Shown: positions 37,882 through 47,413 of the stretch, piece by piece | Layout: each line of letters starts with the position of its first letter | Numbering within the stretch: position 1 is the stretch's first letter | Assembly: GCF_013314535.1 (NCBI RefSeq) | Contig: NZ_JABUAE010000024.1 | Location: forward strand, 1-64,000 | Source of the DNA: Bacillus sp. Xin1 | GTDB lineage: Bacteria; Bacillota; Bacilli; Bacillales; Bacillaceae_G | DNA length: 64,000 nucleotides | Reading direction: 5' to 3' | Notes under the pieces: model-generated | Database searches by the model: none | Told to the model about the DNA's origin: nothing | What the model saw: only the letters and a program-made list of their open reading frames with translations | Made by a program: the position numbers and the translations under genes

Positions 37882-39408
37882 TAAGCTTCTTTGATAATTG
37901 GCAATCCGTGTATAATCGTCTTCTAATGCTCTTGATAGGTTGATAAATATCGGTAGTAATTGTCTGTATTCTTTTGTTGCTTCTTCTGTTGGTGTGTGTT
38001 TGTAGGTGCTGCCAACCATTTCGGAAACGATTTCAAAAGAATCGATTTTTCCCGTGGCATAGAGACCTAATATACATGCACCTAGACAGGAACTTTCGTA
38101 GCTTTTTGGAACAACGACTTCAGATGCGAAAATATCGGACATCATTTGTCGCCAAACGTCAGACCTTGCGAAACCTCCTGTTGCTTGAATCCTAGTTACA
38201 GGACCGTCCATGCATTCGGTTAATGCTAAAAATACAGTGTATAAATTATAAATAACGCCTTCTAAGGCTGCGCGAATCATGTGTTCCTTCTTATGTGACA
38301 TCGTTAAACCGAAGAATGAGCCGCGTACATCTGGATTCCATAATGGCGCACGTTCACCCGCGAGGTATGGATGGAATAATAATCCGTCTGCACCAGGTCT
38401 CACACGTTCAGCAATTTTCGTTAATACATCGTATGGATCAATTCCTAGTCTTTTCGCAGTTTCTACTTCTGATGAGGCAAGTTCATCGCGAATCCAGCGA
38501 AGGACCATTCCGCCATTGTTTACTGGTCCACCAATTACCCAATGCTTTTCCGTTAAGGCATAGCAGAATATTCTTCCTTTTTTATCTGTTTGTGGCTTGT
38601 CAATTATGGTTCGAATGGCACCACTTGTCCCGATTGTGACCGCAATCTCGCCTTTTCTAATTGCATTCACACCTAGATTCGAAAGCACTCCATCACTAGC
38701 ACCAATGACAAACGGTGTTTGTGGGTCGATACCAATTCTTTTCGCTACATCTGGATTACAGTTGCTGTATATTTTGGTAGTTGGTACGAGTTCAGATAAT
38801 TGAGCAGGTGTTATACCAGCAATTTTTAAAGCTTCTTCATCCCAATCTAGTGTTTTTAAATTCATCATACCCATGCATGAAGCGAGGGAATGATCGACAA
38901 CATATTGATCAAAGAATTTTTTAAATATATATTCTTTGATTCCGATATATTTTTTCGTTTTAACAGCGATTTCAGTATGGTCATTCACAATCCAAGTAAT
39001 TTTACTTAATGGTGACATGGGGTGAATAGGTGTTCCTGTTCGTCTATAAACTTCATGACCATTCAGTTCATCTTTGATTTTATGTGCCCAGGCCTCACTG
39101 CGATTATCTGCCCAGGTGATACAAGGTGTCAGCGGCTGGTCATTTTCATCCATGGCAATGACACTATGCATGGCACTGCTAAATGAAATAAACGATGGTT
39201 TTTTATCTGAATGATGTTTCGTTATATTTGAAATCGATTGCAAAACAGCTTGAAAAATCTCTTCTGGATCTTGTTCCGCTGTGGATATATCCGGTGTGCG
39301 AAGTGGGTAACCAATATTCTCTGTTTGAATGACTTCGCCTTTTTCAGTAAATAATACTGCTTTGGTACTTGTTGTACCAATATCTATACCTAACATGTAG
39401 CTACTCAT
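37873..39408 (-). CDS. gntK: Gluconokinase
   Basis: 511 residues, FGGY kinase. The N-terminal phosphate-binding loop is GIDIGTTSTKAVLF; middle and C-terminal FGGY signatures include WADNRSEAWAHKI and RIQATGGFARSDVWRQMMSDIF. It makes 6-phosphogluconate. Its start overlaps the end of gntR by 8 bases. Its last codons and stop come from an inserted bcr1 remnant, so the natural C-terminus may differ by a few residues. Confidence 0.94.
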   Translation of the reverse strand: MSSYMLGIDIGTTSTKAVLFTEKGEVIQTENIGYPLRTPDISTAEQDPEEIFQAVLQSISNITKHHSDKKPSFISFSSAMHSVIAMDENDQPLTPCITWADNRSEAWAHKIKDELNGHEVYRRTGTPIHPMSPLSKITWIVNDHTEIAVKTKKYIGIKEYIFKKFFDQYVVDHSLASCMGMMNLKTLDWDEEALKIAGITPAQLSELVPTTKIYSNCNPDVAKRIGIDPQTPFVIGASDGVLSNLGVNAIRKGEIAVTIGTSGAIRTIIDKPQTDKKGRIFCYALTEKHWVIGGPVNNGGMVLRWIRDELASSEVETAKRLGIDPYDVLTKIAERVRPGADGLLFHPYLAGERAPLWNPDVRGSFFGLTMSHKKEHMIRAALEGVIYNLYTVFLALTECMDGPVTRIQATGGFARSDVWRQMMSDIFASEVVVPKSYESSCLGACILGLYATGKIDSFEIVSEMVGSTYKHTPTEEATKEYRQLLPIFINLSRALEDDYTRIANYQRSLIK

Positions 39409-40132
39409 GTTCTTGCTCTACTCCTTTAGATAATATTTGTTGTGACATCCAGAGGTCTTCAACTTTCCCTTGAACATCATCAAAGTTTTGATGTAAGGCT
39501 TCAATCATGAGGGCTCGATCTTTTGATTCGATTGCTCTTATATAAAGCTCATGATTTTTGATAATACGTTCAAAGTCTTCGTACTTTTCTTTGAAACGGG
39601 TACGCATTGATAAAAGAATGAAGCCTTCCATAACAGGCTTTAAATTATTCCAAATCATCAAGATATAGGAATGCTGAATGGCGCGAATAATCGTTTCATG
39701 GAATAAGACATCTTGATAAGAAAACTCATCAGCATCATGATATTTGATGGCGATTTTCATCATTTCCATAATTTTATTCAGTTCCCTTACTAACTCATTT
39801 GTGTCTATCTTTACAAGCCGTTCAAAGATAAACGTTTCTATGAGTAAACGGACATCATATATTTCTTCGATTTCTTTTTCGGTTAAACCAATGACAACGG
39901 CACCCATTCTTTCTAAGCGAATGATATTTTCAGAAGCCAATACTTTTAGTGCTTCACGAACGGGTGACCGACTTACAGAAAAATCGGCAGCTAATTTATT
40001 TTCTGATAGAATGGTACCGCTTTCAATTTTGCCTGAAATAATACGCATTCTCAGTTCGCTTGCAACACGATCACCAGTAGAAGCTTTTGAAAGCCATTTT
40101 TCAGGATAAAGAAATTCCATTGATTCCGCCAT
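39401..40132 (-). CDS. gntR: Gluconate operon repressor GntR
   Basis: 243 residues, founding-type GntR/FadR subfamily. The winged helix is SKNxLA-like (SENKLAADFSVSRSPVREALKVLASENIIRLE in two parts, residues about 45-80) and the all-helical effector domain (FCD) fills the C-terminal half. Gluconate releases it from the operator in B. subtilis. AAGGTGAAG before the ATG. The operator 40160-40177 lies directly upstream. Confidence 0.94.
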   Translation of the reverse strand: MAESMEFLYPEKWLSKASTGDRVASELRMRIISGKIESGTILSENKLAADFSVSRSPVREALKVLASENIIRLERMGAVVIGLTEKEIEEIYDVRLLIETFIFERLVKIDTNELVRELNKIMEMMKIAIKYHDADEFSYQDVLFHETIIRAIQHSYILMIWNNLKPVMEGFILLSMRTRFKEKYEDFERIIKNHELYIRAIESKDRALMIEALHQNFDDVQGKVEDLWMSQQILSKGVEQEHE

Positions 40133-40159
40133 AACTTCACCTTCTTATGTTAATCAAGT

Positions 40160-40177
40160 ATACTTGTATACAAGTAT
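40160..40177. promoter_or_regulatory. GntR operator
   Basis: ATACTTGTATACAAGTAT is a perfect 18-bp palindrome and matches the B. subtilis GntR operator as I remember it. It lies 28 bp before gntR, implying autorepression of the whole gntRKP operon. Confidence 0.9.
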
Positions 40178-40197
40178 TATAACTCGGATTTTTAATT

Positions 40198-40212
40198 ATG
40201 CAAGCGCTTTTA
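40198..40212. promoter_or_regulatory. Candidate CcpA cre site
   Basis: ATGCAAGCGCTTTTA fits the cre consensus WTGNAANCGNWNNCW with one mismatch. Catabolite control of gnt is known in B. subtilis. Confidence 0.5.
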
Positions 40213-40274
40213 TTTTATGGGGGAATCGGTAATAAAATCCAATCTTCAAAACGTACAGGGCATAGCCTGGTTTA

Positions 40275-40405
40275 AGGTGGGGATGAAGAAAACCCTCACT
40301 GATGGAAAAATCGTTGCAATGTCCTTATGATCTAGGTTTACAGATCTCGACTGAATCTCATATTAAAATTAACAAAATATATTACTTGATTAAAGTTTCA
40401 CTTAG
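40275..40405 (+). repeat. bcr1 fragment split by an 87-bp insertion
   Basis: GGTGGGGATGAAGAAAACCC and TCACTGAT (to 40303) are bcr1 right-half sequence. Its continuation GATTAAAGTTTCACTTA reappears at 40388. The intervening 40304-40390 is foreign and is bounded by TGAT on both sides. The rest of 40133-40462 is the gnt and gnd promoter region. Confidence 0.6.
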
Positions 40406-40462
40406 GCTTATATATTATAATATAGTCAAGACAACATGCAGCATAGAAAGGAACGATGAAAT

Positions 40463-41872
40463 ATGCCAAAGCAACAAATTGGAGTTGTTGGTGTGGGCGT
40501 TATGGGAAAAAGCCTTGCACTTAACTTTGAGAGTAGAGGGTATTCTGTTGCCCTATATGATATTTCAAAGGAAAAAGTAAATGAAATCATTGAGGAAAAC
40601 AGCGGTAAAAACTTGGTTGGTACTCATATGGTTGAAGAGTTTGTTAATGCACTTGAATCACCTAGAAAAATTTTATTAATGGTTAACGCAGGGGAAATTA
40701 CAGATAAAGCAATTGATTCGCTGCTTCCTTATCTTGATAAAGGTGATATTTTAATTGACGGCGGTAATACATACTTTGTCGATACAATTCGCCGAAATAA
40801 ACGTCTTGCCGAAAAAGGAATCAATTTCATTGGTGCAGGTGTGTCAGGCGGAGAAGAGGGTGCATTGAAGGGGCCGTCTATTATGCCGGGCGGACAGAAG
40901 GATGCATATGAAAAAGTGAAAGATATGCTTGAAAATATTTCTGCAAAAGTGAATGGTGAACCTTGCTGTTCTTATATCGGACCGGATGGAGCAGGTCACT
41001 ATGTAAAGATGGTTCACAATGGTATTGAGTATGGAGATATGCAATTAATTTGTGAGGCATATTTCTTCTTGAAACAAACACTTGATTTGACTGCAGAAGA
41101 GTTTCACGAAATATTTGCTGAATGGAATAAGGGCGAACTGAACAGCTATCTAATCGAGATTACAGCAGACATTTTCACGAAGAAAGATGAAGAAACTGGA
41201 AAGCCATTAGTGGATGTTATTCTTGATACTGCGGGACAAAAGGGCACAGGGAAATGGACAAGCCAAAGTGCACTTGATTTAGGTATTTCTCTTCCGATTA
41301 TCACAGAATCTGTATTCGCACGTTGTATTTCTGCTTTAAAAGAAGAGCGTGTGCATGCAAGCAAATTATTATCTGGCCCTAAAGATAAACCAGCGCTTGG
41401 AATTGAAAAAGCAGAATTAATTGAAGCAGTGCGCCAAGCTTTATATATGAGTAAAATTTGTTCTTATGCGCAAGGATTCACGCAATTAAAGGCAGCTTCT
41501 GAGGAATATGACTGGAACCTTGATTTTGGCAGCATTTCTATGCTTTGGAGAGGCGGATGTATTATTCGTGCAGCCTTTTTACAGAACATTAAAGAAGCTT
41601 ATGAGAAGAACACTGACTTATCGAACCTTTTACTTGACCCATACTTTAAAGAAATTGTGGAGTCATACCAAGGCGGATTACGTCAAATTATCTCATTGGC
41701 TGTACAACAAGGTATTCCGGTACCTGCATTTTCAGCGGCGATTTCTTACTATGACAGCTATCGTACTGCAACACTACCTGCAAACTTGTTACAAGCGCAG
41801 CGCGATTATTTTGGAGCACATACGTATAAACGAGTAGATAAAGAAGGTACATTCCATACGAAATGGATATAA
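40463..41872 (+). CDS. gnd: 6-phosphogluconate dehydrogenase, decarboxylating
   Basis: 469 residues. The NADP-binding fold has [20 protein letters not shown] (residues 7-26). Substrate-binding motifs are [11 protein letters not shown] and [13 protein letters not shown]; the C-terminal tail GTFHTKW is typical. It converts 6-phosphogluconate to ribulose 5-phosphate. In B. subtilis a gnd paralogue (gntZ) ends the gnt operon. Here it is divergent from gntR, so it is uncoupled from GntR unless the distant operator acts on both. Terminator at 41880-41914. Confidence 0.95.
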   Translation: MPKQQIGVVGVGVMGKSLALNFESRGYSVALYDISKEKVNEIIEENSGKNLVGTHMVEEFVNALESPRKILLMVNAGEITDKAIDSLLPYLDKGDILIDGGNTYFVDTIRRNKRLAEKGINFIGAGVSGGEEGALKGPSIMPGGQKDAYEKVKDMLENISAKVNGEPCCSYIGPDGAGHYVKMVHNGIEYGDMQLICEAYFFLKQTLDLTAEEFHEIFAEWNKGELNSYLIEITADIFTKKDEETGKPLVDVILDTAGQKGTGKWTSQSALDLGISLPIITESVFARCISALKEERVHASKLLSGPKDKPALGIEKAELIEAVRQALYMSKICSYAQGFTQLKAASEEYDWNLDFGSISMLWRGGCIIRAAFLQNIKEAYEKNTDLSNLLLDPYFKEIVESYQGGLRQIISLAVQQGIPVPAFSAAISYYDSYRTATLPANLLQAQRDYFGAHTYKRVDKEGTFHTKWI

Positions 41873-41879
41873 AATAAAA

Positions 41880-41914
41880 GATGGACCAAGATTGAAATCT
41901 TGGTCCATTTTTTT
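41880..41914 (+). terminator. Terminator of gnd
   Basis: ATGGACCAAGAT pairs with ATCTTGGTCCAT. Its T run is fused to the TTTAT of the following bcr1 copy. Confidence 0.85.
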
Positions 41915-42068
41915 ATCCCGCATTAACGGGCAGTAATACTCCCACCTCAAAATTCGGCGCAAGCAAAGAAGTTAGGTGGGAGATAAACTGCCCGTAAAGG
42001 CCCGATTGGTTCAACTAATAAGCAGTGGGGGATGAGGAAAACCCCCACTGCTTAAAGTTTCACTTTAT
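41912..42068 (+). repeat. bcr1 repeat, complete copy
   Basis: 157 bases bounded by TTTAT (41912-41916 and 42064-42068). It fills the whole gap between the gnd terminator and the stop codon of the convergent cyclase gene; that stop (TAA, 42065-42067 on the minus strand) lies inside the terminal TTTAT. Confidence 0.92.
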
Positions 42069-42676
42069 TGAAATAATAACACACGCGCTGGTGCTGCATC
42101 TGTACCCATTAGTTTTAATGGAGCTGCGACCATAAAGTATGTTCCTGCTTCTACTTCTTTAAATGTTAATCCTTCGATTACAATAATATCGTGTGCAAAT
42201 AGTGTTTTATGAGTTGGATGGCCTTCTTGTGCACGTTCAACACCTAATGCATCAATACCAACACCGCGAATGCCTTTTTCAGCAAGCAGCTTCGCACCGC
42301 TTTCAGCTAAATAAATAAAATCAAAGTTAAATTCTTCATCGAAGGAGTTCTTTGTTTTAAATAATACAAAATCCCCTTTTTGAATATCAAAATCTTTCAG
42401 GTCTTCAGCAGTAATGCCGCCTTCAACATGTGTCAGGTCAAAAACCTTTGCTTCGCCCACTAATTTCTCGATATCAAGTGTTTCAAACGTGTCTCCGTCA
42501 TTGATCATATGTAAAGGCGCATCAATATGCGTTCCTGTATGAGCATCCATTTTTAATATGGATTCTGTTACATGGCCGTTTGTAACTTTAGAAAGTTGAG
42601 GCTGTTTTTCCGGTTTATTTTTATATACAGGCATTCCTTCGTAAATAGGTACTGTAATGTCATATACTTTCTTCAT
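42065..42676 (-). CDS. Cyclase-family metal-dependent hydrolase (KynB-like)
   Basis: 203 residues. The metal-binding signature HTGTHIDAPLH is at residues 46-56 and the fold is that of the cyclase/arylformamidase family. The true start is ATG 42676 behind AAAGGAGAA; the open frame reaches into zwf but without a site. It directly follows zwf (28-base gap), so it is probably co-transcribed. Substrate unknown: family members open or close rings such as N-formylkynurenine; a lactone substrate would fit its sugar-acid neighbourhood, but that is inference. Confidence 0.82.
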   Translation of the reverse strand: MKKVYDITVPIYEGMPVYKNKPEKQPQLSKVTNGHVTESILKMDAHTGTHIDAPLHMINDGDTFETLDIEKLVGEAKVFDLTHVEGGITAEDLKDFDIQKGDFVLFKTKNSFDEEFNFDFIYLAESGAKLLAEKGIRGVGIDALGVERAQEGHPTHKTLFAHDIIVIEGLTFKEVEAGTYFMVAAPLKLMGTDAAPARVLLFQ

Positions 42677-42704
42677 AAAAATTCTCCTTTCGCCTTTGCT
42701 ATGA

Positions 42705-44210
42705 TTAGATTGAGTAGTCACTATCATCTGAAATTGGCCACCAATGGAAGCCGTTTTCTGCAAGCAAATCATCAGAAGCTTGAGGTCCCATTGATCCTGA
42801 TTCATAAGTAAGTAAATCGGTTGATACATCCTGTTTCCATGCTTTAGAAATAACATCAACAAATTTCCATGATAAGGCTACTTCATCCCAGTGAGTAAAG
42901 TTTGTTGCATCGCCTTGAATTGCATCATATAGCAGCTTCTCATAAGCTTCTGGTGTATTTACTCTGTCTAAGCAGTCATTGCAGTAATCAAGTTTAAATG
43001 GTGTCGTCTTTTCAGAAGTACCGATTTTCTTACCATTTAAAACAAGAGAAATTCCTTCATCCGGCTGAATATGAATAATAAGCAGGTTCGGATGAACGCT
43101 GTTTTCTGATTTAGAATATAAATTCATTGGCAATTCTTTAAACTGAATAACGATTTTTGTTGATTTCTCTTGCATGCGTTTACCTGTACGAATGTAGATC
43201 GGCACACCAGACCAGCGGAAATTGTCTATTAATAATTTACCCGCCACAAATGTTTCCGTTCTTGAGTTTGGATCCACCTTATTTTCGCTTCTGTACCCAG
43301 GAACTTCTTTTCCGTTGATTGTTCCTGTACCATATTGACTTCGCACAAAATATTGATCCACTTCTTCTACTGCTATTGGTCGAAGTGCACGTAATGCTTT
43401 AATTTTTTCGCTTCGGATTTCTTCTGTTGTTAAACGAATTGGCGGTTCCATTGCCAGTAAAGCAACCATTTGTAACATATGATTTTGTACCATATCTCTT
43501 AAGGCACCGGAATTGTCATAGTACCCTCCACGATCCTCTACACCTAAAGATTCACTGGATGTAATTTGAATATTAGAGATGTATCTATTATTCCACAATG
43601 ATTCAAATATTGCGTTTGCAAAACGAATAACGCCAATGTTTTGAACCATTTCTTTTCCTAGATAATGGTCAATACGATAAATTTCATCTTCTGCAAATGC
43701 GTGACGAAGTTCTTCATTTAATTTTTGTGCGGATGGCAAGTCATGTCCAAAAGGCTTTTCAATAATCAATCGATTCCAGCCGCTTGAATTTGTCACGCCC
43801 TCTGATTTCAAGTAAGAAGCAATTGTTCCAAAGAATTCAGGAGCCATCGCCATATAAAACATTCTGTTTCCTGGAATATTGAATTGTTCTTCAAGGTTAG
43901 TAATTAATGCATTCAAATCTTGGTATGAAGCAGTATTCGTAACATCAAACGCTAAGTAGCGAAAATGAGTTAAAAATTCATCTAAATCATTCCCTGGTTC
44001 AATTTTTGACTCTTGAATAGAGGATAATACATTTTCACGAAATACATCGTCACTCCATTCACGTCTCGCTACACCAACAACAGCAAAATTTTTAGAGAGC
44101 TGTCCTTTTTTATATAGGTTATATATAGAAGGGAATAATTTTCTCTTCGCTAAATCTCCTGTTGCTCCAAATATAACCATAGTGCAATATGTATTGTTGT
44201 TATTGTTCAC
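42705..44210 (-). CDS. zwf: Glucose-6-phosphate 1-dehydrogenase
   Basis: 501 residues. The NADP site is VIFGATGDLAKRKLFPSIYNL, the catalytic region RIDHYLGKEMVQN and the C-terminal DLLAENGFHWWPI. It begins the oxidative pentose phosphate pathway, complementing gnd on the other side of the cyclase gene. The start is GTG 44210 behind AAAGGTGAGG, giving MNNNNNTYCTMVIFGATGD. Confidence 0.95.
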   Translation of the reverse strand: MNNNNNTYCTMVIFGATGDLAKRKLFPSIYNLYKKGQLSKNFAVVGVARREWSDDVFRENVLSSIQESKIEPGNDLDEFLTHFRYLAFDVTNTASYQDLNALITNLEEQFNIPGNRMFYMAMAPEFFGTIASYLKSEGVTNSSGWNRLIIEKPFGHDLPSAQKLNEELRHAFAEDEIYRIDHYLGKEMVQNIGVIRFANAIFESLWNNRYISNIQITSSESLGVEDRGGYYDNSGALRDMVQNHMLQMVALLAMEPPIRLTTEEIRSEKIKALRALRPIAVEEVDQYFVRSQYGTGTINGKEVPGYRSENKVDPNSRTETFVAGKLLIDNFRWSGVPIYIRTGKRMQEKSTKIVIQFKELPMNLYSKSENSVHPNLLIIHIQPDEGISLVLNGKKIGTSEKTTPFKLDYCNDCLDRVNTPEAYEKLLYDAIQGDATNFTHWDEVALSWKFVDVISKAWKQDVSTDLLTYESGSMGPQASDDLLAENGFHWWPISDDSDYSI

Positions 44211-44547
44211 TGGGTACCCTCACCTTTATTAATGTATATTGAATAGTATCAAACAAAATTTTAACACAATTTGAAAGAAATCATCTCTACAATATGTAGT
44301 ATGTAAGGAGATTATCTCATAGGTTATTTAAAAATTGTAGTTGGGGAATATTTGAAGCTTACTTTTATGTGTTATTTTAGATTTTTTCCACAAAAACGGA
44401 ACTATTTAGTTTTTAACCCGGAATCTTTTCTATTTTCATGAAATCGCAGTACAATGTAAAATAGCAAGAAAAGGCGAAAAGTATTTACAGGATTATTGCA
44501 CGCGTATAACGTAAAATGCAGTAAGGAACTGAGAGGAGGTTTTTTCT
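44211..44547. promoter_or_regulatory. Divergent zwf/yunD promoter region
   Basis: 337 bases with no gene. TACAAT at about 44449 is a candidate yunD -10. AGGAGG at 44534-44539 is the yunD ribosome site. I see no repeat family member here. Confidence 0.4.
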
Positions 44548-45963
44548 CTGGATATCAATAAAGAAACAATCATCCACCTTTATCATACAAACGATATACA
44601 TAGTCATTTTGAAAATTGGCCACAAATTTCTCGGTTTGTACTCGAAGAGAAAAAGCGAAGACAGGAGGCTGGGGAGTCTGTTTTAACATTAGATATCGGC
44701 GATCACGTGGATCGTTTTCATAGTATTACGGAAGCGACAAATGGACTGGGGAATACGAAGTTATTAAACGAGGCGTTATATGATTATGTAACGATTGGAA
44801 ATAATGAAGGGATTACATTAGCGAAGGAGCATTTAAACCATTTATATGATCATGCTGGATTTGAGGTGCTCGTAGCGAATTTATTTGAAAAAGAGGGCGT
44901 GCGTCCTACTTGGGCGAAGCCGTATAAACTTCATACAACTACAGAAGGAATTACTATAGCTTTGATCGGTTTAACAGTAGCCTATCCGGAGTTCTATAAG
45001 ATGTTAGATTGGCATATTGAAGATCCGATGATGCATTTAGAATCCATTTTGGCAGAAGTAAAAGATAAAGCGCATATTACAGTTGTACTTTCCCATCTTG
45101 GGAAAAGTGCCGATGAGTATATGGCGGAGAATTATGATATCGATGTAATTTTAGGAGCACATACACATCATCTGTTTGAGCGCGGTGTTCTCGTGAATGG
45201 AACTTTACTTTGTTGTTGTGAAAAGTGGGGGCGTTACGTCGGCCATGTTCAGCTTACTGTGGATAAGGAAACAGGGCAGTTGTTGAAAAAAGATGGTAGA
45301 GCCATTAAAACAGAGCGTTTAAGTGCTTATAGTAAACCGTTATCCACAATTGAAATGTTGCAAAAAGAAAGTGAAAATATAATGGCAGAACCTGTGGTTG
45401 AGCTGAAGGAACCTTTACCAATTGATTGGTTTAAGGAAACACCATTTTCTAGTATACTGGCAAGCGCATTAAAAGAGTGGTGTAATGCTGAAGTTGGCAT
45501 GGTGAATGCAGGGGTATTATTAGAAGGATTAAAAGAAGGGATTGTCACACGAGGCGATATCCACCGAATTTGTCCACATCCAATTAATCCATGTGCACTA
45601 AAAGTAAAAGGCAAAACATTACGGGAAGTTATTTTAAAAGCACGTCGTCCCAGTATGGAAGAGCTTGAAGTAAAAGGGCTCGGTTTTCGTGGGAAAGTGA
45701 TGGGGAAAATGATTTATGATGGTATAGAAGTTATTCCGGATACGATTCCTGGAAATAAAATTTTGCTTAAAGATGTGCTCATTAATGGGGAGTCTTTAGA
45801 ATTAGATCGCATATATACTGTTGGAACGATTGATATGTTTACGTTCGGGTACTTATACCCAGAACTATCCACACTTTCTGAAAAACAATATTATATGCCA
45901 GAACTCTTACGAGATGTGTTAACAGAGATGTTAATAACTTATACATCTTCCATTAAACTATAG
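44548..45963 (+). CDS. yunD: 5'-nucleotidase/metallophosphatase family protein YunD
   Basis: 471 residues if read from CTG 44548. The first 53 codons carry the essential metallophosphatase motif IHLYHTNDIHSHFENW and VLTLDIGDHVDRFHS, followed by NNEGITLA, VVLSHLG and GAHTHH, and a C-terminal nucleotidase domain. A start at the first conventional codon (GTG 44707) would remove the HTND..H metal ligands. AGGAGG ends 8 bases before CTG and no ATG, GTG or TTG is in frame nearby. YunD-type proteins lack a signal peptide and are cytoplasmic. It is followed by yunC. Confidence 0.88.
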   Translation: MDINKETIIHLYHTNDIHSHFENWPQISRFVLEEKKRRQEAGESVLTLDIGDHVDRFHSITEATNGLGNTKLLNEALYDYVTIGNNEGITLAKEHLNHLYDHAGFEVLVANLFEKEGVRPTWAKPYKLHTTTEGITIALIGLTVAYPEFYKMLDWHIEDPMMHLESILAEVKDKAHITVVLSHLGKSADEYMAENYDIDVILGAHTHHLFERGVLVNGTLLCCCEKWGRYVGHVQLTVDKETGQLLKKDGRAIKTERLSAYSKPLSTIEMLQKESENIMAEPVVELKEPLPIDWFKETPFSSILASALKEWCNAEVGMVNAGVLLEGLKEGIVTRGDIHRICPHPINPCALKVKGKTLREVILKARRPSMEELEVKGLGFRGKVMGKMIYDGIEVIPDTIPGNKILLKDVLINGESLELDRIYTVGTIDMFTFGYLYPELSTLSEKQYYMPELLRDVLTEMLITYTSSIKL

Positions 45964-46030
45964 GCTAGTTAACCTGTAACACTCATTTTTCTCTTTTCAT
46001 AAAGATAAGAAAGAGAGGAGTGTGTGAACT

Positions 46031-46333
46031 ATGGTGAATGTGGAACCGATTATAATTGATAACTATACGTTTATAGCGGTTAGTGTAAAGCTCCCAAAAA
46101 CAAATTTGCTGGCTGTTATGAGCGATAAAGGATATATTATGTGTGGCGCTTTAGATGTCGGGCTCTTAAATGAGAAATTAGGAGACCGAGGAATTATTGC
46201 TGGTCGCGCAGTTGGTGTGAGAACAATTGAACAGCTGCTTGAAGCACCGCTTGAATCGGTTACGACTGGGGCCGAGGCTTTAGGCATTCCAGCAGGAACA
46301 ATTGGAAAAGATGCACTATTAAAAATGATATAA
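46031..46333 (+). CDS. yunC: YunC-family protein (DUF1805)
   Basis: 100 residues with the DUF1805 features: VKLPKTNLLAVMSDKGYIMCGALD, then RGIIAGRAVGVRTIEQLLEAPLE. Small alpha/beta protein of unknown function, conserved next to yunD and yunB in Bacillus. AGAGAGGAG precedes the ATG. Confidence 0.85.
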   Translation: MVNVEPIIIDNYTFIAVSVKLPKTNLLAVMSDKGYIMCGALDVGLLNEKLGDRGIIAGRAVGVRTIEQLLEAPLESVTTGAEALGIPAGTIGKDALLKMI

Positions 46334-46370
46334 GCATATATAAATACGGATTGAAAGACCGACATAAACT

Positions 46371-46498
46371 CATTCCTTTTAGGTAGTAGAGAGGATTCGC
46401 CGGTAGATAGAAGCGGTCGGTTCCTTTTTTAGTTCCATGCCATGTGAAAACAGAAGGAGAAAATGAGTGGAAGTCTCTTTTTATTTTATATAGCCGCA
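46371..46498 (-). repeat. R2 dispersed repeat copy
   Basis: About 128 bases in the gap between yunC and yunB. On the minus strand it reads GCGGCTATATAA, TCCACTCATTTTCTCC, GTTTTCACATGGCATGG, AAAAAAGG, GACCGCTTCTATC and CTACCTAAAAGGAATG, the same order as the copies at 49925, 52200, 52369 and 55300. Confidence 0.75.
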
Positions 46499-46583
46499 AT
46501 GTATATGTTAGAAAATCAAATTGGATTTATATATATCGTCCCTCTTTCTTGCATAGAAATGATAATAGAAGGAGGGTTTTCTT

Positions 46584-47321
46584 ATGCGTACATTTCGTCC
46601 AAAAGCTTCGCGGTTTCGAAAAGGGCCGCTTCCTTTTCGGCATGTACTACTCATTTCGTTTATCATTTTTTTATTGTTAACTTTACAAGGTTTCTGGATT
46701 GTGAATAAAAGTATTCAGCCGACATTGATTAAGTATGGAGAAGTGCAGACACATAAAATGGCAACGGTTGTTATGACGAAAGCAGTAAAGGATCGAATTA
46801 AGGAAGGATTTGATGTGGATTCATTAATGAAAGTACAAAACGATAAGAATGGAAAAGTATCCACAATCGATTTAAATACAAAGCAAGTAAATGAGATTTT
46901 AACATCAACTACTGCATACATAGAGAAATATTTGCATCAAGTGGAGAAGGGGGATATGAAGGCGCTCGGTCTTCCAGAAGAGACCGGGGTGTCGATGTCT
47001 GTTCCTCTTGGACGTATAACGGATAATGCACTCCTTGGTAATTTAGGACCAGATATTCCGATTGATTTTACAACAATCGGCCATGTGAATACGGATATTA
47101 AGCAAAATGTAAAACCGCACGGCATTAACAATACGGCAATTGAAGTGGTCATGGAAGTTGATGTGACGCTGCAGGTGATTATTCCCTTTCACACAAAAGA
47201 AGTTAAGGTAAAACAGCATATCCCAATTGCGACACGAATTGTACAAGGAGAGGTACCATCTTATTATGGAAGCGGTGGAGTTGTTGTGCCAGATAGTAAA
47301 GGAAAGAAAGCGGATGATTAA
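46584..47321 (+). CDS. yunB: Sporulation protein YunB
   Basis: 245 residues. One N-terminal membrane helix (residues about 22-42, HVLLISFIIFLLLTLQGFW) is followed by a large extracytoplasmic domain (EVQTHKMATVVMTKAVKDRI, GRITDNALLGNLGPDIPIDF, HVNTDIKQNVKPHGINNTAI). It is a mother-cell SigE-controlled membrane protein in B. subtilis. AAGGAGGG precedes the ATG. R2 repeat lies just upstream. Confidence 0.92.
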   Translation: MRTFRPKASRFRKGPLPFRHVLLISFIIFLLLTLQGFWIVNKSIQPTLIKYGEVQTHKMATVVMTKAVKDRIKEGFDVDSLMKVQNDKNGKVSTIDLNTKQVNEILTSTTAYIEKYLHQVEKGDMKALGLPEETGVSMSVPLGRITDNALLGNLGPDIPIDFTTIGHVNTDIKQNVKPHGINNTAIEVVMEVDVTLQVIIPFHTKEVKVKQHIPIATRIVQGEVPSYYGSGGVVVPDSKGKKADD

Positions 47322-47377
47322 CATATATATACTATAACGGATAAGTAAGTTTGAAAAAACATTATAGAATCTAAAAG

Positions 47378-47413
47378 GAAACAACCGTAGCAATTAGCTA
47401 CGGTTGTTTTTTA
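47378..47413. terminator. Bidirectional terminator
   Basis: AACAACCGTAGC pairs with GCTACGGTTGTT between convergent yunB and lytH. Confidence 0.85.

Noticed and set aside
46444-46708. Two overlapping plus-strand frames just before and in yunB
   Set aside because: They lie in the R2 repeat and run out of frame into yunB; no independent signals.
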